Below, one piece after another: positions 53,145 to 62,425 of a stretch of DNA of 64,000 bases. Origin of the DNA: G965195345 sp965277625 (lineage in GTDB: Bacteria; Pseudomonadota; Gammaproteobacteria; CAKMZV01); assembly GCA_965277625.1 (NCBI GenBank), contig OZ255827.1, positions 434,001 to 498,000 of the forward strand, written 5' to 3'. How positions within the stretch are numbered: position 1 is the first letter of the stretch; each line of letters starts with the position of its first letter. The position numbers and the translations under genes are program-made. The notes below the pieces were generated by a model. It was not told the DNA's origin and did no database searches. It was given only the letters and a program-made list of their open reading frames with translations.

Positions 53145-53549
53145 TAAAGTAGCGCATTGTTTAGAATGGATTCCCCCAGAATATATATGTAGTGCCTTAG
53201 ATCTTCAATGACTTTACCTTCAGCTTTTCGTTACAATCTGCCTCCAATAAAAATAGATTGCCTAAGATGAGTTATTTAGAGGGCTAATGTACCAAACAGC
53301 AATGAGATTTATTTAAACAGTGATGTTTCCATTATCAAAAGATCATCTACTGCTAATTTAAGACGAAATACAAAAACCATCGAAACAAAGTGGCTAGATA
53401 TCATTGAAACGCTCTAATAATCTTTGTTGAGGATATTCATATAAAGGCGTCTGTACTGCTAATGAGCAGCGTTTGAATACACCGAATTTAAATATTGACG
53501 AAGTCAATAATATTTGAGTGTTGATTCTTAATCGTTGAGATAGATTATT
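53145..53549. other. 405-bp gap between the HU gene and tRNA-Arg
   Basis: No gene. It contains a 10-bp direct repeat TACTGCTAAT (near 53350 and 53456) and a small hairpin just beyond the tRNA 3' end (ATTGAC/GTCAAT, around 53507). An integrase would be expected beside a tRNA attachment site, but no integrase frame or clear remnant is visible. Confidence 0.6.
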
Positions 53550-53626
53550 TGGCGCGCTCGGAAGGATTCGAACCTTCGACCCACAGCTTAGAAGGCTGTT
53601 GCTCTATCCTGCTGAGCTACGAGCGC
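53550..53626 (-). tRNA. tRNA-Arg (UCU)
   Basis: 77 bases with encoded CCA. The acceptor pairs GCGCTCG with CGAGCGC, the D arm is GCTC..GAGC, the anticodon loop CTTCTAA gives anticodon UCU, and the T loop is GGTTCGAATCC. It closely resembles the E. coli arginine UCU tRNA. The 3' end faces the conjugation island, the usual orientation for an ICE attachment site. Confidence 0.96.
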
Positions 53627-53768
53627 ATTGACTGAATAATTGCGGATGGTATCGATCTGCAAAGGATTGATTACTAGCCATAATTTAAGCTAGCGTATTT
53701 TATCCGTTATGCCCGTGCTTGGCATTGTGGTTTTCACTTTTTTGCTTTGGGTTTGTTTGTTTTGTGTT

Positions 53769-55121
53769 TTAAAACAACCAGATGGTCGCTAAGCCCAGAA
53801 ATGCGATGAATCCGACCACGTCAGTGACGGTGGTTAGGATGACACCGCCTGCTAATGCGGGATCGACGCCAATACGATTTAAGAATAAGGGGATAAAGAC
53901 GGCTGAAATGGCGGCAACCAATAGATTTGTGACGATGGCGGCACCAATAACGATGCTTAAAATAAAATCATCAAACCATAGCCAAGTGACGCTGGCTATG
54001 ACGGTTGCCCATAAAATACCATTCAACAGTCCAACTAACATTTCTTTTTGTAATACGCGTGAAACGGTGCTTTTTTGAAGTTGACCCATTGATGAGCTGC
54101 GGATAATCAAGGTTAATGTTTGAGAGCCGGCAATGCCCCCCATGCTTGCAACAATGGGCATTAACACGGCCAGTGCTGTGAGTTTTTCTATGGTGGGTTC
54201 AAATATGCCAATAATCCAAGCGGCAAGAAAGGCTGTGAGCAGATTCACACCAAGCCAGACCATTCTGCGTCGCGCACTGTCGAACACGGGGGCGAAAATG
54301 TTCTCGTTGACAGCCCCTGTGAAGCGCATCAATTGTCGTTGTCCAGCTTCCTTAATGAAATCGACGATGTCGTCAACGGTAATCCTTCCGACCAACCGCT
54401 TTTTCTCATCTAAAACGGCAATGGATATGAGGTCCAATTTAACAAATAATTCAGCGACGTCTTCTACCGAGGTTTCAACGGTTACTGAGGGCACTTCGGT
54501 GCGCATGATTTCTCCGACCATCAAGTCCACATCGCTGACGACGAGTAGGGATAGAGAAAGGTGTCCAAGGAAGCGGCCTGAACGATCTGTGACAAATAGT
54601 TTGTCAGTGCCATCAGGTAGTGCGCCAATTTTTCTTAAATAGCGTTGTACCACAGATATTTGAACGTCAGATCGTACGGTAATGACTTCCAAATCCATGA
54701 CGCCACCGGCGACATCTTCAGGAAATGATAGGATGGCTTGAAGCCGTTTTCTTCGGTCTTCGTCTAAGGCTTCTAAGATCTCGTCGGCTTGATCTGGAAT
54801 GTCTTGTAAAACATCTGCAAAATCGTCCGTGTCCATGCCTTGAGTCATGGCAATGACTTTTTCAGTTTCTAAGCCAGCCAGTAACTCCGCACGGACATCG
54901 TTGTCCAAATCTTGTAGGATGTCGCCACTGATGGAATCGGGGACCAATTGCCAAAACGTTTCACGTTCCTCCCGCGGAATGGCGCCAATCATCTGAGCGA
55001 TATCGGCGGGGTGCGCTTCTAAAATTAGTTCGCGCAACGCATCTAATTGCTCACTTTCAAGTAAGCTTAGGATGCGATTAAGCAAAGTAAATTGTAGTTG
55101 CTCTTGAGCACTGCGAACCAT
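53769..55121 (-). CDS. mgtE: Magnesium transporter MgtE
   Basis: 450 residues. Cytoplasmic N-terminal helical domain (residues 20-130), a pair of CBS domains (about 140-255, for example MRTEVPSVTVETSVEDVAELF), and five membrane helices from about 285 on, with LMPIVASMGGIAGSQTLTLIIR lining the pore and DPALAGGVILTTVTDVVGF. The CBS and N domains sense Mg2+ and gate the channel. Monocistronic, divergent from the glycosyltransferase genes. Confidence 0.95.
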   Translation of the reverse strand: MVRSAQEQLQFTLLNRILSLLESEQLDALRELILEAHPADIAQMIGAIPREERETFWQLVPDSISGDILQDLDNDVRAELLAGLETEKVIAMTQGMDTDDFADVLQDIPDQADEILEALDEDRRKRLQAILSFPEDVAGGVMDLEVITVRSDVQISVVQRYLRKIGALPDGTDKLFVTDRSGRFLGHLSLSLLVVSDVDLMVGEIMRTEVPSVTVETSVEDVAELFVKLDLISIAVLDEKKRLVGRITVDDIVDFIKEAGQRQLMRFTGAVNENIFAPVFDSARRRMVWLGVNLLTAFLAAWIIGIFEPTIEKLTALAVLMPIVASMGGIAGSQTLTLIIRSSSMGQLQKSTVSRVLQKEMLVGLLNGILWATVIASVTWLWFDDFILSIVIGAAIVTNLLVAAISAVFIPLFLNRIGVDPALAGGVILTTVTDVVGFIAFLGLATIWLF

Positions 55122-55374
55122 GACTGCCTCGTGAAATAATAAAGGAAAATACAGGGTATATTGTAGTACAAGGCGGGTTTTCTTGCTTTACCAGCATAGC
55201 CAAGCGGCTATTATGCGTTGTCTTTTCGCATGGTTTTTGAGGGGACTGTTCTGCATATTCATCAGAAAAAATGTTTTTCTAGTACAATCCTTGCACCGAG
55301 AAAATTCTGTTCATTTGAATGTTTCTAAAGTTAAATGTCCACATAACCAATGCGCTGATAATAGAATTCTATTC

Positions 55375-56475
55375 ATGAATGCTTTTCAAGTCCCTGAGAC
55401 TTTTGTTGATCCTGATAAAAGGCTGATTCGGTCTAAATATTTTGACCTCAAACAGGTCAATAAAATTGTGATCCGAGGGATTGATCCCTTAGGCGATTTG
55501 GCGATTGGCAGTGCTTTTTTTAGAGAGGCGCGCCGGCTGTTCCCTCAGGCGCATATTACCAATCTCATCAATCGGCATGGCTATGAATTAATGCAGGATT
55601 GCCCGTACATTGATGAATGCATTCCTTTTTCATCCAAAGAAAGCAAGAAAGACCAATGGCGTGTTATTAAGAAATTACAGCAAGGGTCGTATGATTTGGC
55701 CTTATTGCTCTCGGGTAATATCCATGCGGCATTGGCGGTGTATTTGGCTAAGATACCGAACAGGGTAGGTTATGACAGCGATGGTCGGGGATTTTTATTG
55801 ACGGTGCGCTTGCATAAAGAGTTTCACGATCGTTATAGAGGTGAGAACCATTTTGATTTGCTCCGCGCCCTTGGATTGAATCCCGTTGACGTTTTTAAGC
55901 GCCACAGTTGGGTCAGCGAACAAACGCAGTCCACGGCTCAAAAAATCATCCACGAAATCAATCCCGAACAGAAAACATTACTGGCTTTTAATCCTTTTGC
56001 AAAAGATTATCGACGCACTTGGCCAAGCAGTTATTGGGTTGACTTAATACAGCAATTGCTCGCTAAAAATTTCCAACCTGTTGCTTTGGTTGGACCGGGA
56101 GAATCGAGTCCAGCACAAGCCTTGCTGCAAACATTTGATGGGCGTATTCCCATCGTTGAACAACCCATTACTGTTGCTGCGGCCATCTTACGAAGTTGCC
56201 GTTGGGTGGTCGCGACAGATTCTGGATTTATGCATTTGGCTTTGTCGGTTGATGGACCCAGTGTGATCGGGTTGTTTGGATTGCTTGCCCCAGATTCCAG
56301 TTTTCCGATCAATGACTCTCACCATCAAGCTTTGATCGTTAAAAATTTGGCGTGCTGTCCGTGTAATTTGGTCAAAAGTAACAGTCATTGCTATAATCCA
56401 ATCAAATGTATGGAAGGCCTGACCCCCAAAGACATTATGAACACCATTGAGCGGATTCATCGTTCAGTCTTGTAA
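55375..56475 (+). CDS. Glycosyltransferase family 9 (heptosyltransferase-like)
   Basis: 366 residues from the ATG at 55375; an in-frame start at 55183 adds 64 residues that look like non-coding sequence. Typical GT9 features: IVIRGIDPLGDLAIGSAFFREARRLFP at the N-terminus, HSWV, LAFNPFAKDYRRTWP, and the nucleotide-sugar site ATDSGFMHLALSVDGPSVIGLFG. It adds a heptose-like sugar to lipid A-core from the cytoplasmic face. A second GT9 gene follows after 12 bases. Confidence 0.85.
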   Translation: MNAFQVPETFVDPDKRLIRSKYFDLKQVNKIVIRGIDPLGDLAIGSAFFREARRLFPQAHITNLINRHGYELMQDCPYIDECIPFSSKESKKDQWRVIKKLQQGSYDLALLLSGNIHAALAVYLAKIPNRVGYDSDGRGFLLTVRLHKEFHDRYRGENHFDLLRALGLNPVDVFKRHSWVSEQTQSTAQKIIHEINPEQKTLLAFNPFAKDYRRTWPSSYWVDLIQQLLAKNFQPVALVGPGESSPAQALLQTFDGRIPIVEQPITVAAAILRSCRWVVATDSGFMHLALSVDGPSVIGLFGLLAPDSSFPINDSHHQALIVKNLACCPCNLVKSNSHCYNPIKCMEGLTPKDIMNTIERIHRSVL

Positions 56476-56487
56476 AAGAACCATTTT

Positions 56488-57483
56488 ATGAAAATTAGCC
56501 TCATTACGCACAAGTTCATTGGTGATATGATCATGTGCGAGGCGCCTATTCAATGGTTACTCAACTGTCCTTCTTTGCAGATAGAGATCATTGTTAAGAG
56601 CGCTTCTGCAGAGTGGATCGCCAACAAGTGTTTTGACTGCCCAGTGACTTTGGTGCCTAACAATAAAGCCTTAGTGCAGCATTTGCGCCAGCATAAGCCT
56701 GATGCCACTCTGCATTTAGATCGCGGATTGGGTACGGTGTTCAGTGCGTTTGCCGCGCGCATTCCCTATAGATTTGGCGTTCAAAATGAAGGTCGTCAAT
56801 GGCTCTTGACCCAAAGTATCGCCATTCAAGCAAAAACCCATCATTCGGACACCCATTTTGCTTTGATTGAGTTGTTTTTTAGATTTGGATTAGCGCAAGG
56901 TTGGCTGCAGGATACACCCGAAAAATCAAAACAGGGCAGTCGATTACAACAGCATCGACAGCAGTTACATCAACCATATGCCAAGCCACAGATTTTGGTT
57001 CACCTTGGCACAACTCGTCGGGCTAAAAGCCCGCCCATTGAAATTTATAAAACAGCTATTCAACATTACGTCCAAAAACAATGGGCGGTTGTTTTGGTTG
57101 GTGATGACCAGGACTTGGGTCAGGCTTTGATCCAGTCTTTAGCAGAGGATGTCTCAGAGCTGAACATTGACAATCAGGTCGGTGAAACCACCTTGGATGC
57201 GTGGTTTGATTTGATTGCTCAAGCAGATTTGGTGCTGAGTCCCGACACGGCGACCATGCACATTGCCAACAGTATGGGTGTACCAACCATTGCTTTGTTT
57301 GGCAGCACGGATGCCACTTTAACGGGTGGACAAGGAAAACAAACGGTTAACTTGCAAGGGTCGTTTGATTGTGCGCCGTGTTTTCGAGACGACTGTCAAT
57401 ATCCGTCGAATGATCCCAAGCATTTGGGATGTTTTAAGGCTTTGCAACAACCACTGATCCAGCACTTAGAACGTCAGCTTTAA
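56488..57483 (+). CDS. Glycosyltransferase family 9 (heptosyltransferase-like)
   Basis: 331 residues. KFIGDMIMCEAPIQWL at the N-terminus, LVHLGTTRRAKSPP in the middle, LSPDTATMHIANSMGVPTIALFGSTD as the donor-binding segment, and a Cys-rich end (FDCAPCFRDDCQYP). It is a second lipopolysaccharide core glycosyltransferase beside a homologue of the same family. Which heptose or other sugar each transfers cannot be told from the sequence. Confidence 0.87.
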   Translation: MKISLITHKFIGDMIMCEAPIQWLLNCPSLQIEIIVKSASAEWIANKCFDCPVTLVPNNKALVQHLRQHKPDATLHLDRGLGTVFSAFAARIPYRFGVQNEGRQWLLTQSIAIQAKTHHSDTHFALIELFFRFGLAQGWLQDTPEKSKQGSRLQQHRQQLHQPYAKPQILVHLGTTRRAKSPPIEIYKTAIQHYVQKQWAVVLVGDDQDLGQALIQSLAEDVSELNIDNQVGETTLDAWFDLIAQADLVLSPDTATMHIANSMGVPTIALFGSTDATLTGGQGKQTVNLQGSFDCAPCFRDDCQYPSNDPKHLGCFKALQQPLIQHLERQL

Positions 57484-57513
57484 GTCAGAGGCGTTGAAAG
57501 TCTCTATTCTTAA

Positions 57514-57531
57514 AAAGGTCTGCAAACCTTT
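57514..57531. terminator. Small bidirectional stem-loop between convergent operons
   Basis: AAAGGT and ACCTTT around a six-base loop in the 53-bp gap between the convergent glycosyltransferase and batD genes. It is A/T-flanked on both sides, so it may terminate in both directions. The stem is short. Confidence 0.4.
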
Positions 57532-57536
57532 AGTAT

Positions 57537-59147
57537 TCAATGTGCGCTGACAGGGTACAACATTGGCGGCGTGTTTTTTGAAACTGCCGCTGAGGGATTT
57601 GAAATATGATGTTGAATATGTCTTTTCAGCGTATTGAGAGCCTCAATTTTATTGGTCTGTTCTTGACAAAGTTGCTGTAAGGCGTGCTCGATTAATTCGT
57701 TTTGTTCATGATCAATTTGTCCTTTATTGGCTTGCCACCATCTCAATCCATAATGATAGGCTTGTTCAACATTTTGTTCTGTGCACGCTTTATTGAAGGC
57801 GGTCAGTAAGGGATCTTCTTTGGTTTCAACGGCCTCTTTCGGTTGTTTGGGTGCTCTGCGCCATAGCACCAATGCAACCAACCAGCCCAGCCAACCTAAT
57901 CCAAACAAGCTCCAGATGAGGGGCTTTGAGCTCAACCACGCAGGGGCTTCAAACGCTTTCTCTTGGGCAAGGCTACTATCTAAGGTTAAACTATCGCTCG
58001 AAGTAATGGAAACTTGTCCAATAACGACATCAGCTGGATTGGTTGCTCCGCTGCTTGGTGTCACGCTAACAGATCGAAGCGGTAGCGTCGTTACTTCTAT
58101 TTCTTCGGTCTCGGTGTTCCACCAGGTCAGTGATACGGCACTTAAATCAAAGTCTTGTGGTTTTTCTGCAATGAAAACCCATTTTTGTATCAATCGACTG
58201 CGCAACCCTTTTTCCAAATTGGCGCCTTCCCTTTTTGGTGTCTGTGGGTAAACTTTTATACCATTGGGGGCTTGAACGTCAATGTCATATAACTGTTCAG
58301 GTAAGACTCCGAGCACCTCAATTTGAATTTCGCGCGTGATGCTCTCTCCGACTTCCCAATTTGGTGATCGTGGCTCCCATGATTCCCACATTTTTACGCC
58401 TTTTGCCGGCAACCAAGAGACAGACTGGGGCCAGTTGGACGGTTGTGGTAAAACTTCAATGACAATCGCATTGCTTTTTAACTGTAATCCACGGAACTGA
58501 TTATTGCTCCGCACTCGACCATTAAAAATAGCCGGTCTCAACTCAATGGTGCCACTTCGTTCGGGTTGTATGATATGTTGCCATTCAATGACTTGGTAGT
58601 GTTTATTATTATGAACGGTTCTATAGCGTTTGTTTTGGCTCAAAGCGATGGATTTATAGCCGCTCAAATCGGGTCGGTTGATATTGCCGCCAATCTCACC
58701 GTTGTATAGTAATTTGAGTGAATAGAAGATTTCGCCGCCAACGTATTGACGATGTCTATCAACTTCGCTTATTAAGATAAAATCATCATTGGTGCTTTGA
58801 TTGACGTTCACAGCAACTTGTGTGGCTTGAGTTTTTTGATTGCCGACGGTTAAAGAGGGGATGGTTAATTGTCCAGCCTTTTTTGGTTGCAGGGTATATC
58901 GCCACAGATAATTACGTGTAAACGTGCCGTTTATCAATTGAAATTGACTCGATGACGCGCTGTTGATAATGTCAAAATCATTTTTGAGCGGTTCGAGATT
59001 AGGGTCGCCTTCTGTATCAGAAATAATTTCTAACTGAATGGAATCACCCAGTGAAATCACAGAAGGTGTGAGCTTAACTTCAATTTTTGCGTGTGCCACT
59101 GTTATGGACAGGGCGAATATCAACAGATATTTAAATAGTTTTACCAT
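57537..59147 (-). CDS. batD: BatD aerotolerance-operon protein
   Basis: 536 residues with a signal peptide (ending AHAKI), tandem beta-sandwich domains (LTPSVISLGDSIQLEI; GGEIFYSLKLLYNGE; PERSGTIELRPAIFNGRV), a membrane helix near residue 410-430 (PLIWSLFGLGWLGWLVALVLW) and a cytosolic helical tail. The layout matches BatD. It overlaps the upstream batB/C gene by seven bases and ends the operon. The Bat complex is linked to oxidative-stress tolerance and MoxR chaperoning. Confidence 0.9.
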   Translation of the reverse strand: MVKLFKYLLIFALSITVAHAKIEVKLTPSVISLGDSIQLEIISDTEGDPNLEPLKNDFDIINSASSSQFQLINGTFTRNYLWRYTLQPKKAGQLTIPSLTVGNQKTQATQVAVNVNQSTNDDFILISEVDRHRQYVGGEIFYSLKLLYNGEIGGNINRPDLSGYKSIALSQNKRYRTVHNNKHYQVIEWQHIIQPERSGTIELRPAIFNGRVRSNNQFRGLQLKSNAIVIEVLPQPSNWPQSVSWLPAKGVKMWESWEPRSPNWEVGESITREIQIEVLGVLPEQLYDIDVQAPNGIKVYPQTPKREGANLEKGLRSRLIQKWVFIAEKPQDFDLSAVSLTWWNTETEEIEVTTLPLRSVSVTPSSGATNPADVVIGQVSITSSDSLTLDSSLAQEKAFEAPAWLSSKPLIWSLFGLGWLGWLVALVLWRRAPKQPKEAVETKEDPLLTAFNKACTEQNVEQAYHYGLRWWQANKGQIDHEQNELIEHALQQLCQEQTNKIEALNTLKRHIQHHISNPSAAVSKNTPPMLYPVSAH

Positions 59148-60862
59148 GATTTACCATCGTCGCTGCCAACGGCGTTTTGTTGACGCAGTTGATTATATTG
59201 GTGTTCAAATTTTCGTTTAAGTAGTAAGGAGGGATCGTTTGGAATTTTTTTGAGCCATTGTTGTAATTCTTGCTGGGCTTCTCTGGTTTTCGCTTCTTCA
59301 AGGGCTTTTTGTTTGGCTTCTTCATCTAAAGCTTCTTGCTCAGCTTTTTCTTCTTCAGACAGATCTTCCTCATTTTCTTCATCGGATTCTTCTTCTGAAT
59401 CTTTGGCCCCACCATTGTCTTCTGACTCTTCTTGTTCTTGGTCTTGTCCTCCAGAGCTATCCTCTTGCTGATCTTCGTCAGAAGGCTCCCCTTTTTCCTG
59501 GTCCTGGCTTTGACCGCTTTGCTGTTGTTTCAATAATAACTCGAGATTATACTTAGCGTCAGCGTGATCGGGATTCTCTTTTAAAGCATATTGGTAAGAT
59601 GCAATGGCTTTTTTATAATCATTGGCTAAGGCAAAGGCATTGCCAGCGTTATACCATTGTTCTTGAGAAGCCCACAAGTTGGCGGCGATTTCGTATTCTT
59701 TAAGCCTATATAAGGTAGAAGCTTGCCAGTTGGGGTCTTTAAAATGTCGGATAGCTCGGGGGAAGTCATTTGATTCAAAGGCTTTATGCCCAATTTGATC
59801 AGGGCGATTAAAAAGCTCGGTCAGATTAATGGCGTAAGAGGGTTGTGGCACAACCATTAAAACCACCAGTAGAATCCATCCGCGTCTAAAGAACAATAAA
59901 ATCAATGCCAATAACATGGGTAATATCCAAAAACCGCTGTCCACTAAGATGTCAGATTTTGGACTGTCTTCTTCGGTTGGTTGGGCAAACACCCCAGTGT
60001 TGGTGACCAGCTGTTCAATCAATGCACTGCTTAACTGACTGATAGGAATGTAGTCAACACCTTCATTGATTGCAATATTTTTCATGTGCTCAAAAGGGAC
60101 TTTGGCAATGATTGTTTTGCCACTTCCATCAGTTAAAAAGCCGCTGGGTACTGGGACAGGGGCACCCTCAGAGGTGCCAATTGGCAAGAGGATCAACTTC
60201 AAGTCATGCTGTTTTGCAATGGTTTGGGCTTTGACAATGTCTTCTTGACTCGCCTCATCGGTTATCCACAATATTTTTCCTTTGGTGTTGCTGGATTTCA
60301 GCATTGTTTCAATTTTTTCAAAAGCGGTGGTTGAGTTTGACCCCAATTTGGGCATAATCGTTGGACTTAGGGCATTTAACTGATTGATTATGGTGTTGCT
60401 ATCATCTGTCAGAGGTGTTACCACGTGGCCAGAACCGGCATAAACCAGTAAGGCGGCTTGTCCGTCGTTGATTTTACGAAGCACATCAATGATGCTAAAA
60501 CGAGCCAAATCCTTGCGCGAGGGTTTGACATCTTGAGCCAACATAGACAATGACATGTCAACTATAAAAAACAAGGCCTCTTTGCTTTTTGCGACAGGTA
60601 ATTCTATTTTGTTCCAACTTGGACCAGCGAGGGCAATGCAGCTTAAAACCCAGAACAATGCCAATATTCCAGCTGGCCAATGTTTGGCTTTGCCTTTTTG
60701 GACAAGCAATATCTTGGCAATCTGGGGCGATAGCTGTTGATTCCAAAAAACGTCTTGTTGCAATAATTTTTTGGTTAACCAATAGACGGCATATGCCCCA
60801 GGAATGAGCCACAACCAATGAGGTCTAAGCAGGATGAAGGCATCAAATATCAAATCATTCAC
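59141..60862 (-). CDS. batB: BatB-BatC fusion: VWA domain, TPR and acidic tail
   Basis: 573 residues. Membrane helices near 12-30 and 62-80, then a VWA domain with the MIDAS motif D102MSLS, a third helix (about 305-335), a TPR region (about 355-455), an extremely Glu/Asp/Gln/Ser-rich stretch (about 460-525) and a basic, helical end. In other genomes BatB and BatC are separate; here they are one protein. Part of the MoxR-Bat operon. Confidence 0.9.
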   Translation of the reverse strand: MNDLIFDAFILLRPHWLWLIPGAYAVYWLTKKLLQQDVFWNQQLSPQIAKILLVQKGKAKHWPAGILALFWVLSCIALAGPSWNKIELPVAKSKEALFFIVDMSLSMLAQDVKPSRKDLARFSIIDVLRKINDGQAALLVYAGSGHVVTPLTDDSNTIINQLNALSPTIMPKLGSNSTTAFEKIETMLKSSNTKGKILWITDEASQEDIVKAQTIAKQHDLKLILLPIGTSEGAPVPVPSGFLTDGSGKTIIAKVPFEHMKNIAINEGVDYIPISQLSSALIEQLVTNTGVFAQPTEEDSPKSDILVDSGFWILPMLLALILLFFRRGWILLVVLMVVPQPSYAINLTELFNRPDQIGHKAFESNDFPRAIRHFKDPNWQASTLYRLKEYEIAANLWASQEQWYNAGNAFALANDYKKAIASYQYALKENPDHADAKYNLELLLKQQQSGQSQDQEKGEPSDEDQQEDSSGGQDQEQEESEDNGGAKDSEEESDEENEEDLSEEEKAEQEALDEEAKQKALEEAKTREAQQELQQWLKKIPNDPSLLLKRKFEHQYNQLRQQNAVGSDDGKSW

Positions 60863-60877
60863 TTTGTGCGACGGTCT

Positions 60878-61906
60878 CTAGTCATGTTGTTTGATGGTTT
60901 TTTGTAAGCGGCTGTCGGAAAAATATATGAGCGTTCGATTTAAAATCAATCCCATAATAAACCACAGTAGCGCAAATTTTAAAACTTCAAAATATTTTTC
61001 AGTTTTGGGTCTATAAAAAGCCTGTTCACCATCGATGGGTTCTAAAGATTCAATGGTTTTATAAATTTGTTCTAATTGTTCCGTTCTATCGGCAGTAAAA
61101 GCCTGTCCCCCAGTCAACTGAGCAATGTGATTTAAGGTTTGCGATCGATAGGGATTGCCAAATGGATCGCGGCCAAAGGCAATTGTATATATTTTGAGGC
61201 CTTTTTCTGCGGCAAAGCTCGCCGCTTTATTAGGATTCACATTGCCCGCATTGCTTTCGCCATCGGACAGTAGCACCAAAATTTGTTCGCCTTCACTTTT
61301 TTCTAGATGTTTGATGGTTAAGCCAATGGCATCGCCAATCGCGGTTTTTTCACCCGCCCAACCAATCACGGTTTCATCTAAAAATTGCTGTACGGTTTTA
61401 ATATCAAATGTCAATGGCGTTTGAATGAACGCTTGTGAGCCAAATAAAATCAATCCCACTCGATCGCCTTCGCGCCGTTTTAGAAAGTCTTTGAGCACGC
61501 CTTTTACTGCACTGAGTCGATCAACCCGACGACCTTGAAAGACCATGTCTTGATGGCGCATTGATCCTGAAATATCGACAGCCACCATGAGGTTTCGACC
61601 TTCACGCGGTAATGCCAGCGGTTCTCCAATGTGTATGGGGCGAGCACAGGCTAAAAGCAGCAATCCCCATAATATTGAGAGCCACAATAATCGCCAAATA
61701 TTGATCCCTTGAATGCTGGCCAATCCAGATTGTTTTTGTAATTGATAAATGCGATGCCAAAAAGGTATGGTGAGTGCGCCATGTTGTTCGCCTGCTGCGC
61801 GAGGCAGTAACAGCAAAACCAGTGGCAGTGGCGCGAGCCAGACGACCCAAGGCCAAGCAAATTGTATATTTTGCCATTCACTGAGGATCAAATTAATGAA
61901 ATTCAT
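60878..61906 (-). CDS. batA: BatA: von Willebrand factor A-domain membrane protein
   Basis: 342 residues. Membrane helices at about 20-38, 70-88 and 318-336, with a periplasmic/cytosolic VWA domain between. The MIDAS metal site D111ISGS is intact, followed by LLSDGESNAGN, TIAFG and GGQAFTA. It pairs with BatB; such proteins are thought to be clients or partners of the MoxR ATPase. Middle of the operon. Confidence 0.92.
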   Translation of the reverse strand: MNFINLILSEWQNIQFAWPWVVWLAPLPLVLLLLPRAAGEQHGALTIPFWHRIYQLQKQSGLASIQGINIWRLLWLSILWGLLLLACARPIHIGEPLALPREGRNLMVAVDISGSMRHQDMVFQGRRVDRLSAVKGVLKDFLKRREGDRVGLILFGSQAFIQTPLTFDIKTVQQFLDETVIGWAGEKTAIGDAIGLTIKHLEKSEGEQILVLLSDGESNAGNVNPNKAASFAAEKGLKIYTIAFGRDPFGNPYRSQTLNHIAQLTGGQAFTADRTEQLEQIYKTIESLEPIDGEQAFYRPKTEKYFEVLKFALLWFIMGLILNRTLIYFSDSRLQKTIKQHD

Positions 61907-61946
61907 GATGGTTTTTTCTCATTTAGATACACGCCAAACATTGCAT

Positions 61947-62417
61947 TCAGATGATGTTTCTTTTGGCCAGTTTTGGCAATGTTTGCTTGAGCCAATCCAA
62001 TATGCCATCAGGCGCAGGCGCATTTTTCAAATAACCCGTGCTTAACCAATCAGCAATTTCGGGCAGGCAATCGATTTGGTTTTTTTGTAAAAATTCGATC
62101 CATGTCGCACCGTGTAAACGCGCAATGTCTTGGCGGCTAAAGCGCAGCAATGCCGCTTGCTTCAACCAGTAATTGGCCAACTCTCCTAAATTTTCAGGTT
62201 CAGAGCTTCCCCATTCATGCCATGGCCATTCAATGATGCGACTTTTGTGCCAATAATAAACCCCAATCATCACAATCAGTAATACGACCGCCAAGCCAAT
62301 AACCATCCACCATCCATAGGCTAATGGTAACCAATCGGGCGCGTTGGGTATATGAATGTCGCGCAGCTCACTCAGTAACTGGTCGGATGCAGTAGGTGTG
62401 GTGTTCTGTGTTGCCAT
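61947..62417 (-). CDS. DUF4381-family membrane protein of the Bat operon
   Basis: 156 residues from the ATG at 62417, which removes a 33-residue upstream extension that overlaps the DUF58 gene. LRDIHIPNAPDWLPLAYGWWMVIGLAVVLLIVMIGVYYW holds the single membrane helix. The cytosolic end (WLKQAALLRFSRQDIARLHGATWIEFLQK) is typical of DUF4381. Function unknown; conserved between DUF58 and BatA genes. Confidence 0.85.
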   Translation of the reverse strand: MATQNTTPTASDQLLSELRDIHIPNAPDWLPLAYGWWMVIGLAVVLLIVMIGVYYWHKSRIIEWPWHEWGSSEPENLGELANYWLKQAALLRFSRQDIARLHGATWIEFLQKNQIDCLPEIADWLSTGYLKNAPAPDGILDWLKQTLPKLAKRNII

Positions 62418-62425
62418 TTTTGTAA

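Noticed and set aside
53281..53330. A fourth copy of the shared operator (AAACAGTGATGTTTCC)
   Set aside because: Only the GATGTTT core matches; the outer half-sites and a -10 box at 17 bp are missing.
59250..59471. A Ser/Cys-rich plus-strand frame within batB/C
   Set aside because: It is the antisense of the acidic GAA/GAG-rich tail of BatB/C; composition alone explains it.
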